58,737 nucleotides of DNA from Acidobacteriota bacterium (GCA_003224085.1 QHYK01000059.1:1-58737), one strand, 5' to 3'. Counted from the first letter of the stretch, positions 24,012 to 33,673 are shown. Numbers and translations are program-made. Notes: a model not told the origin generated them from the sequence alone.

Positions 24012-25118
24012 ATGCACATTCAAGGAATCACGCTTCGCGAATTATCCATGAAACTGGTGACGCCGTTTGAGACCAGCATGGACAGGCTCGAGGTTCGCCG
24101 AATCATTCTGTTGGAGGCGGACGTAGATGGGGTAACAGGCTGGGGCGAGTGCGTGGCGGCAGAGGCGCCTTTTTACAGTCCGGAGTACGCAGACACGGCG
24201 TGGGCCGTGCTGCGCGATTTTCTGTGGCCCATGGTGAAAGGAGTGAAATTCAATTCCGCGTGCGAAGTCTGGGGGCTATTGAAGCGCGTTCGCGGCCACA
24301 ACATGGCCAAGGCTTGCCTGGAAGCGGCGGTGTGGGATGCAGAGGCCAAGCAGAAGGGCGTTCCCCTGGCGAAACTCTTGGGCGGGACGCGCGAAGAAAT
24401 TGTTTCCGGCGTTTCGATCGGGATCAAGGATACGCTCCATGAATTGGTCGCGACGGTAAAGAAGGAACTCGCGGCGGGGTACCAACGGATCAAGATCAAG
24501 ATCAAACCGGGGAAAGATCTGGAACCGGTGCAGCGACTGCGGCAAGAGTTTCCGCGAATCAAGCTGATGGTGGACGCCAATTCCGCATACACATTGGCGG
24601 ACTTTCCGCGCTTGAAGCAGCTCGATGGTTTTTACCTGATGATGATCGAGCAGCCGCTGGGGTGGGACGATCTTTACAGCCACGTGGAACTTCAAAAACA
24701 ACTGGAAACTCCCCTCTGCCTGGATGAATGCGTGCACACGGAAGAACAGGCGCGCGCGGCGGTGGAACTAGGCGCTTGCAAGATTATCAACATCAAGCTA
24801 GGGCGCGTGGGCGGCTTCACGATGGCGCGGCGCATTCACGATCTTTGCCAGCAGAATGGCATTCCCGTATGGTGCGGCGGCATGCTCGAATCCGGCATCG
24901 GGCGTGCGCACAACATTGCCCTGGCCACGCTGCCAAATTTCTCGCTCCCTGGCGACGTGACGGCGAGCAAGCGTTACTGGGCGGAAGACATCATTTCTCC
25001 GGAAGTCACCGTGTCGCCACAAGGATCAATTCGCGTTCCCACCAAGCCCGGCATCGGATTCGAGCCGCGACTCGACCTGATCGAAGAACTTACCGTTCGA
25101 AAAGAGCGACTGGTTTGA
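24012..25118 (+). CDS. menC: Enolase-superfamily o-succinylbenzoate synthase / N-succinylamino acid racemase
   Basis: 368 residues. Muconate-cycloisomerase-type barrel with the expected catalytic Lys pair: KIKIKPGKD (about residues 163-171) and NIKLGRVGG (about 264-272), and the metal-ligand Asp in LMVDANSAYT, Glu in MIEQPLG, and Asp in CLDECVHT. The family includes MenC (menaquinone) and racemases of N-succinyl amino acids, which share active sites. With the acyltransferase gene 25 bases upstream and no other men gene in the window, a D- to L-amino acid conversion role is at least as likely as menaquinone synthesis. Confidence 0.85.
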   Translation: MHIQGITLRELSMKLVTPFETSMDRLEVRRIILLEADVDGVTGWGECVAAEAPFYSPEYADTAWAVLRDFLWPMVKGVKFNSACEVWGLLKRVRGHNMAKACLEAAVWDAEAKQKGVPLAKLLGGTREEIVSGVSIGIKDTLHELVATVKKELAAGYQRIKIKIKPGKDLEPVQRLRQEFPRIKLMVDANSAYTLADFPRLKQLDGFYLMMIEQPLGWDDLYSHVELQKQLETPLCLDECVHTEEQARAAVELGACKIINIKLGRVGGFTMARRIHDLCQQNGIPVWCGGMLESGIGRAHNIALATLPNFSLPGDVTASKRYWAEDIISPEVTVSPQGSIRVPTKPGIGFEPRLDLIEELTVRKERLV

Positions 25119-25466
25119 TGCGGTGAAGAGGGAATCGCCCGGAGGGCGCCCTCCCAGCGGTCCAGCCATGCCGCTTCCATTGCCGTTTTAGTTGTCTCTT
25201 GCGCTCCCCGCCTGGGGCCGGCCGAGCGATGGCCCTGGGCCGGGCGGAGGGTATTTGGATTGGGTCAAGCCGTACGCCTATCGTGAAAGCTAATACCGTT
25301 ACGTAAACTCCGTTTCGCGATTCCGTTGACGCGGGTTGTTTTCGCTGCCTACCATCAGCTAAGTCGGCGTGGCCCTCTTACTGACTCCCCTGTGACTCTG
25401 GTGTGAGGATCCGGCTGGGGCGCAAGTTCCCTCGCATCGAGTTCATTCGCGCCCGAAAGGTCTTTC
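25119..25466. other. Intergenic region
   Basis: 348 bases without a convincing gene. It contains a perfect 14-base palindrome GGAGGGCGCCCTCC shortly after the racemase stop (about 25140-25153), a GC-rich imperfect hairpin around 25209-25248 and a TTACGTAA palindrome near 25300. No T-run follows either hairpin. It may hold the promoter of the TPR gene. Confidence 0.4.
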
Positions 25467-27389
25467 GTGAAAACCAAGCCCTTGGTGGCCGGGTTGCTTC
25501 TCATCCCGCTTGCAGCGGGTGCCTTCTGGTATTCGAGAGATACCGTCAAGCTGACGGACAAAGACACACTCCTCATCGGCGATTTTACAAACTCCACGGG
25601 CGACGCTGTTTTCGACCGGTCACTGCGAGAGGCCTTGTCCATCGGTCTTGCTCAATCACCCTTGCTAAATCTCATCTCCGCGGGAAAAGTGGCGGAAACT
25701 CTGCATGCACAATCGCTTTCGCCAAGCATTCCCATCAACGGCGAGATCGCTCCCAAGATTTGTTCGCACGTGGGCGCGACGGCATTCCTGACAGGGACAA
25801 TCAAAAAGGAGGAAGACACTTACGATCTGAAGCTCAGCACGTTCCAATGCGAGAGTCGCGAGGAAATTGCCACCGTAAAGAGCGAGGCGAAAGGAAAAGG
25901 GGAGGTGGTGCACGCGCTCGGCGAGGCGGCCGCCAAACTGCGCAATGAACTGGGAGAAAGCCCCGACTCCGTGAAGAAATACAACTTGCCGCTGGAGAAA
26001 GCCACCAGTGCGTCAGTGGAGGCGATTCAATCGTTTGCGGAGGGCCGCCGGCTGAGCCGGGAGCGCGGTCCTCTTGACGCTGTTCCGGCGCTCAAGAAAG
26101 CCATCGAGTTCGATCCCAGATTTGCTCTGGCTCGCTCCAATCTGGCCGTCAGCTACTACAACCTCAACCAAAACGCGCTAGCGGCCGACAGCATCCGCCA
26201 GGCATTCGAACTCGCGGACCGTCAAACCGTGCGGGACCGCCTGCACATCACTACGCTCTACTACGACCTAGGCACAGGCGACATTCAGAAGGCCATTCAA
26301 AGCTATAAGAAATGGGTCGCGCTTTATCCACGCGACGACATCGCCAAAGGGAATTTGGCTTCGGAATATTTCCTCCTCGGAGATTACGAACAAGCGGCCA
26401 ATTTTTCTCAGCAAGCGCTGCGCCTCGATCCAGGCAGCGTTGCGTGGTATGAGAATGTCGCGACTGCCGACATTGCCCTTCTGCGGCTCGCGGACGCCCG
26501 TTACGTCTTAAACCTGGGCTTTTCACGGAGGCTGGACGATCCAGCCATGCACACGGCAGGCTACGCGCTGGCTTTTTTGAAAGGCGACGCCAACGCCATG
26601 GAGCATGAAATGGAGTGGGCGGTCGGCAAAGCAGGCGGTGAGGACGCCATGCTGGCCCTGCAAGCGGATACGGAAGCTTATGCGGGTCATCTGCAAAAGG
26701 CGCGCGAACTCTCTCGCCAAGCGGTCCAGGCGGCGCAGGCGGCGAATCTTGCCGAGCCGGCAGCCATTTGGCAGGGCACCGCTGCGCTGCGCGATGCGGT
26801 TTACGGCAAGACGCAAGAGGCTCACGCAGAGGCGGAGAAAGTGATGGATATTGCCCCGAACAGCCGCGATGCGCGAACCCTGGCCATTCTTGTTTTTGCG
26901 CGCACCGGCGACTTGCGCCGCGCGAAGGCCATGCTGGACGATTTGGCGGCTGCGCAGGTGTCCAATACGATTGTGCAATCGGCTTGGTTGCCCACTGTGA
27001 AGGCGCAGGCCAATCTGGTGAACCAAAAACCTGCTCAAGCATTGGAGTTGCTGGAGTCCGTGAAGCCCTACGAGCGCGGGCAGCTTATTGGCAATCTGAG
27101 TTATTCCTGCATGGTACCTGTGTATCTGCGCGGCGAAGCTTATCTGGCAGCGAAGCTGGGTGCGCAAGCGCTGGCGGAATTTCAGAAGTTGACCGAGAGC
27201 CGAGGAATTGTGGGGAATTGCTGGTCGGGAGCGTTGGCAATTCTGGGGCAAGCCCGCGCCAAGGCGGTGGCCGGTTCCACAAGCGCGGCGCGCAACTCCT
27301 ACCTGCGGTTCTTCGATCTCTGGAAGACAGCGGAGGCGGACCTTCCGATCCTTAAATCCGCACGTTTGGAATACGCTAAGCTGAAGTAG
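25467..27389 (+). CDS. Membrane-anchored TPR protein resembling the C-terminal half of acidobacterial Ser/Thr kinases
   Basis: 640 residues. One N-terminal membrane helix (LVAGLLLIPLAAGAFWYS, about 6-23), then a domain beginning DTLLIGDFTNSTGDAVFD (about 34-51) with the small-molecule-binding-like fold seen after kinase domains, then TPR-type repeats (about 170-640; AVPALKKAIEFDPRFALARSNLA, YEQAANFSQQALRLDPGS). In many acidobacterial proteins this module follows a Pkn kinase domain; here the frame starts with GTG directly before the membrane helix and no kinase part is present upstream. Function unknown; likely scaffold or sensor facing the periplasm. Confidence 0.75.
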   Translation: MKTKPLVAGLLLIPLAAGAFWYSRDTVKLTDKDTLLIGDFTNSTGDAVFDRSLREALSIGLAQSPLLNLISAGKVAETLHAQSLSPSIPINGEIAPKICSHVGATAFLTGTIKKEEDTYDLKLSTFQCESREEIATVKSEAKGKGEVVHALGEAAAKLRNELGESPDSVKKYNLPLEKATSASVEAIQSFAEGRRLSRERGPLDAVPALKKAIEFDPRFALARSNLAVSYYNLNQNALAADSIRQAFELADRQTVRDRLHITTLYYDLGTGDIQKAIQSYKKWVALYPRDDIAKGNLASEYFLLGDYEQAANFSQQALRLDPGSVAWYENVATADIALLRLADARYVLNLGFSRRLDDPAMHTAGYALAFLKGDANAMEHEMEWAVGKAGGEDAMLALQADTEAYAGHLQKARELSRQAVQAAQAANLAEPAAIWQGTAALRDAVYGKTQEAHAEAEKVMDIAPNSRDARTLAILVFARTGDLRRAKAMLDDLAAAQVSNTIVQSAWLPTVKAQANLVNQKPAQALELLESVKPYERGQLIGNLSYSCMVPVYLRGEAYLAAKLGAQALAEFQKLTESRGIVGNCWSGALAILGQARAKAVAGSTSAARNSYLRFFDLWKTAEADLPILKSARLEYAKLK

Positions 27390-27526
27390 ACATCGCGCAT
27401 CCCGGTCGCAATTCCTGTTCGAGCCGCAGCGGATACTGGCGCGTGTTTCCCTTTAATGAAAGAATAGCCCGGTCGCACCGCGAACTTTCGTTGCGAGAAC
27501 TCGCTGCGGCGATCAGGAGGCTAATC

Positions 27527-28636
27527 TTGCCGGGCATTCCCATGCGCAATGGCGGCCCAAAGGCCCGCATTGCGGTTATTCCAGGCGACGGCATCGGGGC
27601 CGAGGTTACGCCACAAGCGGTGAAAGTGCTAAAGGCAGTCTGCGCGCCGACGCAACGCCCACTAGAATTCGTAGAATTTGACTGGGGCGCCGATAAGTAC
27701 CTGCGCGAGGGGGTGACGCTGCCGCCGGGAGCGGTGGAAATGCTGCGCGACGAGTATGACGCGATCCTGTTTGGGGCGCTGGGGGATCCGCGCGTCCCCT
27801 CGAACCAGCACGCTGCGGACATTCTGCTCGGACTGCGCTTCAAGCTGGACCTTTACGTGAATGCCCGTCCTGTCGAACTGCTGCATGACCGGCTTACGCC
27901 GCTTCGTGACCGCACCGAGAAAGACATCCGGCTGATTGTGTTTCGCGAAAATACGGAAGGTTTGTATGTCGGCGTTGGAGGCGTGTTCAAGCAGGACACG
28001 CCCGACGAGATTGCTGTTCAGGAAGACGTGAACTCCCGGAAGGGAGTGGAGCGCATTGTTCGTTACGCGTTTGAGTACGCGCGACGGAAGGGCTTGAAGC
28101 GCTTGTGCATGAGCGACAAGTCGAATGCCATGCCGTTCGCACATGGCCTTTGGCAGCGCGTGTTCAAGGAAGTCCGCCGCGAATATACAGACATTGACTC
28201 CCGCCACTTGTTTATTGACACGCTGGCGATGGAGATGGTGCGCGACCCGAGCCAGTTCGACGTTGTCGTCACCTGCAACCTTTTTGGGGACATCCTCAGC
28301 GATTTGGGGGCGCAGCTCGCCGGAGGGCTGGGCTTGGCACCATCGGGAAACATCCATCCAGGCCAGACGTCGCTCTTTGAGCCAGTCCACGGTTCCGCGC
28401 CGCATATCGCCGGCCAGGGCATTGCGAACCCGCTCGGCTCAGTGCTTACTTCGGCCATGATGCTCGAGTTTCTGGGATGGAGGCAGGAAGCGGAAACGCT
28501 TCGACGCGCCGTTCGCGCGGGTCTTCGGGAGAATTGCGTTACCCCCGACCTGGGAGGCAAGCAGAGCACCGCTGCGGTTGGGGACTGGCTCGCGGAGCGA
28601 GTAGGTAGAGCAGACCTGGCCGCCCAGCTAAAATAA
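27527..28636 (+). CDS. leuB: Isocitrate/isopropylmalate dehydrogenase family protein (LeuB-like)
   Basis: About 369 residues. NAD-dependent beta-decarboxylating dehydrogenase. Visible: IAVIPGDGIGAEVTPQAVKVL (about 11-31), substrate-binding Args in VNARPVEL, RENTEGLYVG, and the metal and NAD-site motifs FGDILSDLGAQLAGGLG and HGSAPHIAGQGIANP. This fits 3-isopropylmalate dehydrogenase, but the substrate helix (HAADILLGLRFKLDLYVN) differs from classic LeuB, so homo-isocitrate or tartrate-type substrates are possible. AGGAGG at 27515-27520 sets the start at TTG 27527 rather than ATG 27542. Convergent with the rhomboid gene; no other leu genes nearby. Confidence 0.9.
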   Translation: MPGIPMRNGGPKARIAVIPGDGIGAEVTPQAVKVLKAVCAPTQRPLEFVEFDWGADKYLREGVTLPPGAVEMLRDEYDAILFGALGDPRVPSNQHAADILLGLRFKLDLYVNARPVELLHDRLTPLRDRTEKDIRLIVFRENTEGLYVGVGGVFKQDTPDEIAVQEDVNSRKGVERIVRYAFEYARRKGLKRLCMSDKSNAMPFAHGLWQRVFKEVRREYTDIDSRHLFIDTLAMEMVRDPSQFDVVVTCNLFGDILSDLGAQLAGGLGLAPSGNIHPGQTSLFEPVHGSAPHIAGQGIANPLGSVLTSAMMLEFLGWRQEAETLRRAVRAGLRENCVTPDLGGKQSTAAVGDWLAERVGRADLAAQLK

Positions 28637-28680
28637 AGTTAAAATAAAGCCTGAAGCACGCTCCTTGGAAGAACAGCCCT

Positions 28681-29349
28681 CTAGCGCCACCGCACGATGG
28701 CGGTGATTAGCATCCCCAGAAGAAAACCGCCGACGTGGGCCATCACGGCGATTCCTCCCGAGGGGCCACCTCCTAATGTGCTGATCCCCAACAAAAACTG
28801 ACCGAGGAACCATTCGCCGAGAACAAGCACGGCGGGGATAGGAAGAAGAAACACAAACACAAGGGTCAGAATCCGCGCCCTCGGATAGAGCAGAATATAA
28901 GCTCCCATGACGCCTGAAATCGCACCGCTAGCCCCAATGGCGGGGACGTGGGAGTAGAAGTTAAAGAAAACGTGAGCCACCCCAGCCCCGATCCCGCAAA
29001 CGACATAAAACAGCAAATAAGGGATGTGGCCAAAGAAGTCTTCCACGTTGTCTCCAAAAATCCAAAGGAAAAGCATGTTTCCGGCGATGTGCACAAATTC
29101 CGTGTGCAGGAACATGCTCGTGAGGATCGGCAAGAACGTCGCCTCGAGTGTTCCGTGACCGGCAAAATAGGCAGGCACTCGCGCTGGAACGGTGGCATAG
29201 GTTGAGAGGAAGGCAGCATAGGCCCGCGGAGTCATCGTGAACTGCAGGCTCAACTGATAGAAAAACACGACCACATTCGCCACGATCAGAGTGATGTTGA
29301 CGAAGGGGTAGGTTCGCGAAGGGTTGATGTCCTTGAGCGGGATAAACAT
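28681..29349 (-). CDS. Rhomboid family intramembrane serine protease
   Basis: 222 residues, six hydrophobic helices. Catalytic Ser in IGASGAISGVMGAY (about residue 133) and His in AHVGGFLLGM (about 205); the Asn/His helix reads HTEFVHIAGNMLFLW. It would cut substrates within the inner membrane. Start ATG 29349 (MFIPLKDINPS) is well supported because family homology begins there. Confidence 0.9.
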   Translation of the reverse strand: MFIPLKDINPSRTYPFVNITLIVANVVVFFYQLSLQFTMTPRAYAAFLSTYATVPARVPAYFAGHGTLEATFLPILTSMFLHTEFVHIAGNMLFLWIFGDNVEDFFGHIPYLLFYVVCGIGAGVAHVFFNFYSHVPAIGASGAISGVMGAYILLYPRARILTLVFVFLLPIPAVLVLGEWFLGQFLLGISTLGGGPSGGIAVMAHVGGFLLGMLITAIVRWR

Positions 29350-29815
29350 GGAATAGGCCCGGAGCAGAGTAGCGAACCATGGCAAAAATGAAAAGGGTAC
29401 TCTGGCAGCGTCCGATAATGTTTGTAGTGGAAGTGGCCTGGTTAACAGAATGTTTTCGCGCCCCAAACTGCCTCAATTTGCGTGTCTTACGTCGAAGCGA
29501 AGGAAGGGGCGATGGAGGAGGGGAGAGGCAGACTCTTGGGGCGAGGAAGGGAGCCGCGTGTGGGCTTCCGAGGCAAATTAGGGAGAAGGGGTTGAGGCGG
29601 GATGATGAGGCTTTCTTTGAGCAGAACAAGGGCCTGACGATTCCGTCTTAGCTTTTCTACCTGGCAGTTTTGCGCTGTTTTTCGGTTTCTTGCGAGTTTC
29701 TTGCGAAGGAGACATTGCGTCGGAAGGAAGCGTGTGGTAATTAATGGAGTTCTAGCGTGTACGTGCCTCGGACGTGTCGCACTTGTCCGGCGCAGCGTCG
29801 GCGCGCCGACTGCCC
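29350..29815. other. Divergent intergenic region rhomboid-recO
   Basis: About 466 bases. It includes a purine-rich tract (29490-29610), a tandem TTTCTTGCGA doublet near 29686-29705, and a perfect palindrome GTCGGCGCGCCGAC (29797-29810) just before the recO start. The open frame at 29379-29651 has no recognisable features, so no gene is called. Confidence 0.4.
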
Positions 29816-30556
29816 ATGCCTGCCCGGGAAACGGAAGCCATCATCCTGAAAACATTTCCGCTGGGCGAGGCGGACCGTGTAGTGAGTTTTCTCGGCCGCA
29901 CCTCGGGACGGCTTCGGGGTGTAGCTGCAGGGGCCAGACGTTTGAAGAATCGCTTTGGCTCGACACTGGAAATTCTTTCGCACGTCCAGATTTGGTACGT
30001 CGAGCGGGAAACCCGAGAGTTGGTGCGCATCCAGCAGGCGGAATTGCTCGATTCGCTGCATAAGGCGCAAAGCGACTACGGGCTCAGTACGGGCTTGGCC
30101 GTGATCAGCGAGATCGCGGAACTTGTTCTGCCGGAGCACGAAGTTTCGGAAGCCATGTTCCGATTGATTCTTCTGTGCGCGCGAGAAATCGAGCGCACAG
30201 GGAATTGGGAGCTGCCGCTGAGTTATTTCGCGTTTTGGACCGTCCGTCTGGGTGGTTGGCTGCCGCGATTTGATCGGTGCGCGGCTTGTCAGGCGGCTTT
30301 CGATGCCGGCCCGGCGTTTTACGATGCGCGGCGCGCCGGCCTGTTCTGCGGGAAGTGCAGGCGGCCTGGAATGAAACCACTTCAAGGGGAGGCCAGGGCT
30401 TTGGCAGAGAGGTTCACGGGCGAGAGATTGGATCGCATTGCCTATGACAAGTCTATGCGCGGGTGCGTGGACGAATTGAGGGCCGCGGCATTTGCGTGGA
30501 TTGAGTTGAATGCAGAACGCCGCTTAACCACGCCGGAATTGCTGGAGACTGCTTGA
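29816..30556 (+). CDS. recO: DNA repair protein RecO
   Basis: 246 residues. RecO anneals single strands and loads RecA with RecF/RecR. The OB-fold N-terminus RETEAIILKTFPLGEADRVVSFLGRTSGRLRGVA and the zinc motif C-x-x-C...C-x-x-C (DRCAACQA and FCGKCRRP, about 168-190) are present. The ATG at 29816 is preferred; GTG 29774 would add 14 non-homologous residues. Its TGA overlaps the glyQ start TTG (TTGA), indicating translational coupling. Confidence 0.92.
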   Translation: MPARETEAIILKTFPLGEADRVVSFLGRTSGRLRGVAAGARRLKNRFGSTLEILSHVQIWYVERETRELVRIQQAELLDSLHKAQSDYGLSTGLAVISEIAELVLPEHEVSEAMFRLILLCAREIERTGNWELPLSYFAFWTVRLGGWLPRFDRCAACQAAFDAGPAFYDARRAGLFCGKCRRPGMKPLQGEARALAERFTGERLDRIAYDKSMRGCVDELRAAAFAWIELNAERRLTTPELLETA

Positions 30557-31497
30557 AAGTTAAAGTAAAACTTGAAGAGAGGGCGCAAGGGCTGACCTTC
30601 CAAGACTTGATCCTTCAGCTCTCGCAATTCTGGGTAAAGCAGGGGTGCGTGCTTCAGCAACCCTACGATGTGGAAGTGGGGGCGGGCACGATGCACCCGG
30701 AAACGTTTCTCCGCGTTCTCGGCGCGCAACCCTATCGGGTCGGATACGTGCAGCCGAGTCGTCGGCCCGCCGACGGTCGCTATGGCGAGAACCCCAATCG
30801 ACTCTACAAGCACACCCAATTTCAAGTCATCCTAAAGCCGTCGCCCGCGGATGTGCAGGATGTTTATTTGCAGAGTCTCGGAGCCCTGGGCATTGACCTC
30901 AAGAGGCACGACATTCGCTTTGAGGAAGACAACTGGGAGTCACCGACCCTGGGAGCATGGGGCATCGGTTGGCAGGTTCTCCTCGACGGTTTGGAGATCA
31001 CGCAATTTACGTATTTCCAGCAGAGCGGGGGAATTGATCTTGACCCCATTTCGGTGGAGCTAACGTACGGGCTTGAGCGGATCTGTGCCTTCCTTCAGAA
31101 CGTCGAGAGTGTTTACGCGCTGCGCTGGTCTGCGGATAAGACCTACGGCGATATCCGGCTGATGGAGGAGCAGCAGCTTTCCGAATACAGCTTTGATCGG
31201 AGCGATGCCGCCGCTATCCGCTCGGAGTTCGAGTTGCACGAAAAGCAAGCGAAGGAGCTTCTCGACGGATTTGAAACCGCGGAAGGGAGGTCCCGCAGCC
31301 GGTATCCGTTACTGGCGGCCTACGATCATTGCCTAAAGTGCTCGCATTTATTCAATTTGATGGATGCGCGAGGGGTGATCTCCACGACGGAGCGTGCGGC
31401 ACTGATGAGTCGGGTTCGAGCTATTGCTTGCCGCACCGCCTCCTCCTATCTAGAGCAGCTGGGCGAGAAACAGCGAGCGCTTGAGGTGCGCGCATGA
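30553..31497 (+). CDS. glyQ: Glycine-tRNA ligase alpha subunit
   Basis: 314 residues. Class II catalytic subunit of the alpha2beta2 enzyme: TFQDLILQLSQFWVKQGCVLQQPYD (about 15-39), EVGAGTMHPETFLRVLG, HTQFQVILKPSP, and YGLERICAFLQ (motif 3). TTG start overlapping recO. The short stretch before homology (KVKVKLEE) is encoded by GTTAAAGTAAAACTTG. It overlaps glyS by ATGA (31494-31497). Confidence 0.96.
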   Translation: MKVKVKLEERAQGLTFQDLILQLSQFWVKQGCVLQQPYDVEVGAGTMHPETFLRVLGAQPYRVGYVQPSRRPADGRYGENPNRLYKHTQFQVILKPSPADVQDVYLQSLGALGIDLKRHDIRFEEDNWESPTLGAWGIGWQVLLDGLEITQFTYFQQSGGIDLDPISVELTYGLERICAFLQNVESVYALRWSADKTYGDIRLMEEQQLSEYSFDRSDAAAIRSEFELHEKQAKELLDGFETAEGRSRSRYPLLAAYDHCLKCSHLFNLMDARGVISTTERAALMSRVRAIACRTASSYLEQLGEKQRALEVRA

Positions 31498-33647
31498 AAG
31501 CGGCTGCCGCCACCAAAGAGAAGCCGATAGAATTACTCTTCGAGATAGGATGCGAGGAGATTCCCGCTGGAATGTTGCCTAAGGCCGAGGAAGAGCTGCG
31601 TGTCAACCTGGAGAAGCTCCTGGCGGCCGAATCTCTCTCTCAGGGAACCACGGTCGAGACATTTAGCGCGCCGCGCCGGTTAACAGCTTGGGTCCGGGGC
31701 CTCCCGGTTAAGCAGGCGGATGTAGAGCTTGAGATTACCGGCCCGCCAAAGTCGGTGGCTTATGATGCCGTCGGCGCGCCGACACGCGCGGCGCTGAGCT
31801 TCGCCGAGAAGCAAGGTGTTCACGTCAACTCCGTGTATCTCGTGCAGACGGCCAAAGGCGAGTACCTTGCGGCCAAACAAGTCAAGGCTGGCCGCGCGAC
31901 AGAGCAAATCCTGACCGGCGCACTGCCGCGTGCGGTCCACGATTTGAGCTGGCGGAAATCCATGACATGGACCGGGCTTAATGGCCCGCGGTTCATCCGC
32001 CCGATTCGATGGGTTGTTGCCGTCCTCGATGGGAAACCTCTCCACGTTGCCGTGGCTGGCATTGCGGCCGATAATTCCACGCGAGGACATCGTTTCCTAG
32101 GAGCGGCCGCTATCCGTGTTCGGAATTTTCCGGACTACGAGAAGAAGCTGCACGCGAATGGAGTCATCATCCGGCCGTCGCGGCGGCAGGAAAAAATCAG
32201 CAGGGAGTTAGAAGCTTTCGCAAAGAAGGGGAATTGCCGCGTCCATGAGGATGCCGACCTTCGCCGCCTTGTGACCTATCTCAACGAGTATCCGACGGTG
32301 ATTCAGGGGAACTTCGATCCTGCGTTCCTGAATCTGCCGGATGAGATCCTGGTCACGGTCATGCGGGACCATCAAAAATACTTCGCGATCGAGAAAAGAA
32401 ACGGGGAACTCGCATCACAATTCCTGGCAGTCATCAATTCGGACAAAGACCCCCAGGGCATTATCCGGGCCGGGCACGAGCGCGTGCTCCGTGCCCGCTT
32501 TGCCGACGCACGGTTCTTTTGGGAGTCCGACCAGAAATGTCGGCTCGCCGACTATCTGCCTAAGCTCGAGCGTGTTACCTATGAATCCCGTCTTGGCAGC
32601 TATGGGCACAAGGTGGAGCGCGTCCGCGACCTTGCCCGCTGGCTTACCGAGCAGTGGTTCAATCTGGGCATACAGCAGGCGCACGTTTCAGAGGCCGACC
32701 GGGCCGCGGAATTAGCAAAGTGCGATTTGGCGACGGAAATGGTCCGCGAATTCCCAGAGCTCCAGGGCATTGTGGGAGGTCTTTACGCGCGCGCGCAGGG
32801 CGAACCGCATGAGATCGCCGACGCCGTCTATGATCATTACCGGCCCGTGGGCTTGGATGATTCCATCCCGCGCAACCTCACGGGCTGTGCCGTGGCCCTC
32901 GCAGACAAGCTCGACTCCGTGGTGGGATGCCTCGCCGTGGGTATCGTTCCCACAGGCTCCAGTGATCCTTATGCGTTGCGGCGCGCCGCGCTGGGGATGG
33001 TGAAGATCATTTTGGAGAGGAAGCTTCCGCTCTCCCTGTCCTTGGCGATAGGAGCTGCGGGGAAGGCGCTTGTGAGCTTCAAACCGAAGCGCAGCGTCAC
33101 GCCGGACCAGGAAAAGAAGATCCTGGATTTCATTCTAGACCGGGCCAGGTTCGTATTTAGAGAGAAAGAGCAATTTGCTTATGACGAAGTCTCTGCGGTG
33201 TTTCGTTCGGGGGCGGACGATCTAGTCGATGCCCAGAAACGGCTCTCGGCGCTGCGGGCTATCCGTAAGTCCCGGAACTTCGAACCCTTGGCTGTCTCCT
33301 TTAAGCGCATTCGGAAAATTCTGGAGAAGGCGGGAGTCGGCCTAGGGGTAGATGGCCGTGCGAACCCCGAGCTGTTTGAGAGCGCAGCGGAGCGCGAGCT
33401 GCACTCGGCATCTCAGGCCGCGGCGTCGAAAGTGCAATCGCTGAAGCGGGGAGGGAAGTATCAGGAAGCCCTGGAAGTGATTGCGAGCCTCCGACCCGTG
33501 GTGGACAAGTTTTTTGATGGCGTGATGGTCATGGCGGAGAAGGACGAGGTGCGGAAGAATCGGCTCGCGTTGCTCGCCGAGCTGCTCGGCGAGTTCACGA
33601 CGATTGCGGATTTTTCAGAGATTGGCGGAGAAGAGCGTTTGGACTGA
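31494..33647 (+). CDS. glyS: Glycine-tRNA ligase beta subunit
   Basis: 717 residues. Beta subunit carrying the tRNA-binding and accessory domains: LLFEIGCEEIPAGMLPKAEEEL, SAPRRLTAWV, HDLSWRKSMTW with RFIRPIRW, VTVMRDHQKYF, DPYALRRAALGM and the C-terminal anticodon-binding DALRxxF-like helices (FFDGVMVMAEKDEVRKNRL). Full length. Its stop codon lies inside a perfect 14-base-pair palindrome. Confidence 0.96.
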   Translation: MKAAAATKEKPIELLFEIGCEEIPAGMLPKAEEELRVNLEKLLAAESLSQGTTVETFSAPRRLTAWVRGLPVKQADVELEITGPPKSVAYDAVGAPTRAALSFAEKQGVHVNSVYLVQTAKGEYLAAKQVKAGRATEQILTGALPRAVHDLSWRKSMTWTGLNGPRFIRPIRWVVAVLDGKPLHVAVAGIAADNSTRGHRFLGAAAIRVRNFPDYEKKLHANGVIIRPSRRQEKISRELEAFAKKGNCRVHEDADLRRLVTYLNEYPTVIQGNFDPAFLNLPDEILVTVMRDHQKYFAIEKRNGELASQFLAVINSDKDPQGIIRAGHERVLRARFADARFFWESDQKCRLADYLPKLERVTYESRLGSYGHKVERVRDLARWLTEQWFNLGIQQAHVSEADRAAELAKCDLATEMVREFPELQGIVGGLYARAQGEPHEIADAVYDHYRPVGLDDSIPRNLTGCAVALADKLDSVVGCLAVGIVPTGSSDPYALRRAALGMVKIILERKLPLSLSLAIGAAGKALVSFKPKRSVTPDQEKKILDFILDRARFVFREKEQFAYDEVSAVFRSGADDLVDAQKRLSALRAIRKSRNFEPLAVSFKRIRKILEKAGVGLGVDGRANPELFESAAERELHSASQAAASKVQSLKRGGKYQEALEVIASLRPVVDKFFDGVMVMAEKDEVRKNRLALLAELLGEFTTIADFSEIGGEERLD

Positions 33648-33673
33648 GTTAAAGTAATACTTTAACTCAGTCC
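33641..33673. repeat. Perfect 14-bp inverted repeat across the glyS stop codon
   Basis: GGACTGAGTTAAAG (33641-33654), spacer TAATA, then CTTTAACTCAGTCC (33660-33673). The glyS TGA (33645-33647) is inside the left arm. No T-run follows. It could act as a transcription or mRNA-stability element, or be a palindromic repeat: the core AAGTAATACTT recurs at 35124-35134 after the ppdK remnant. Confidence 0.6.
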
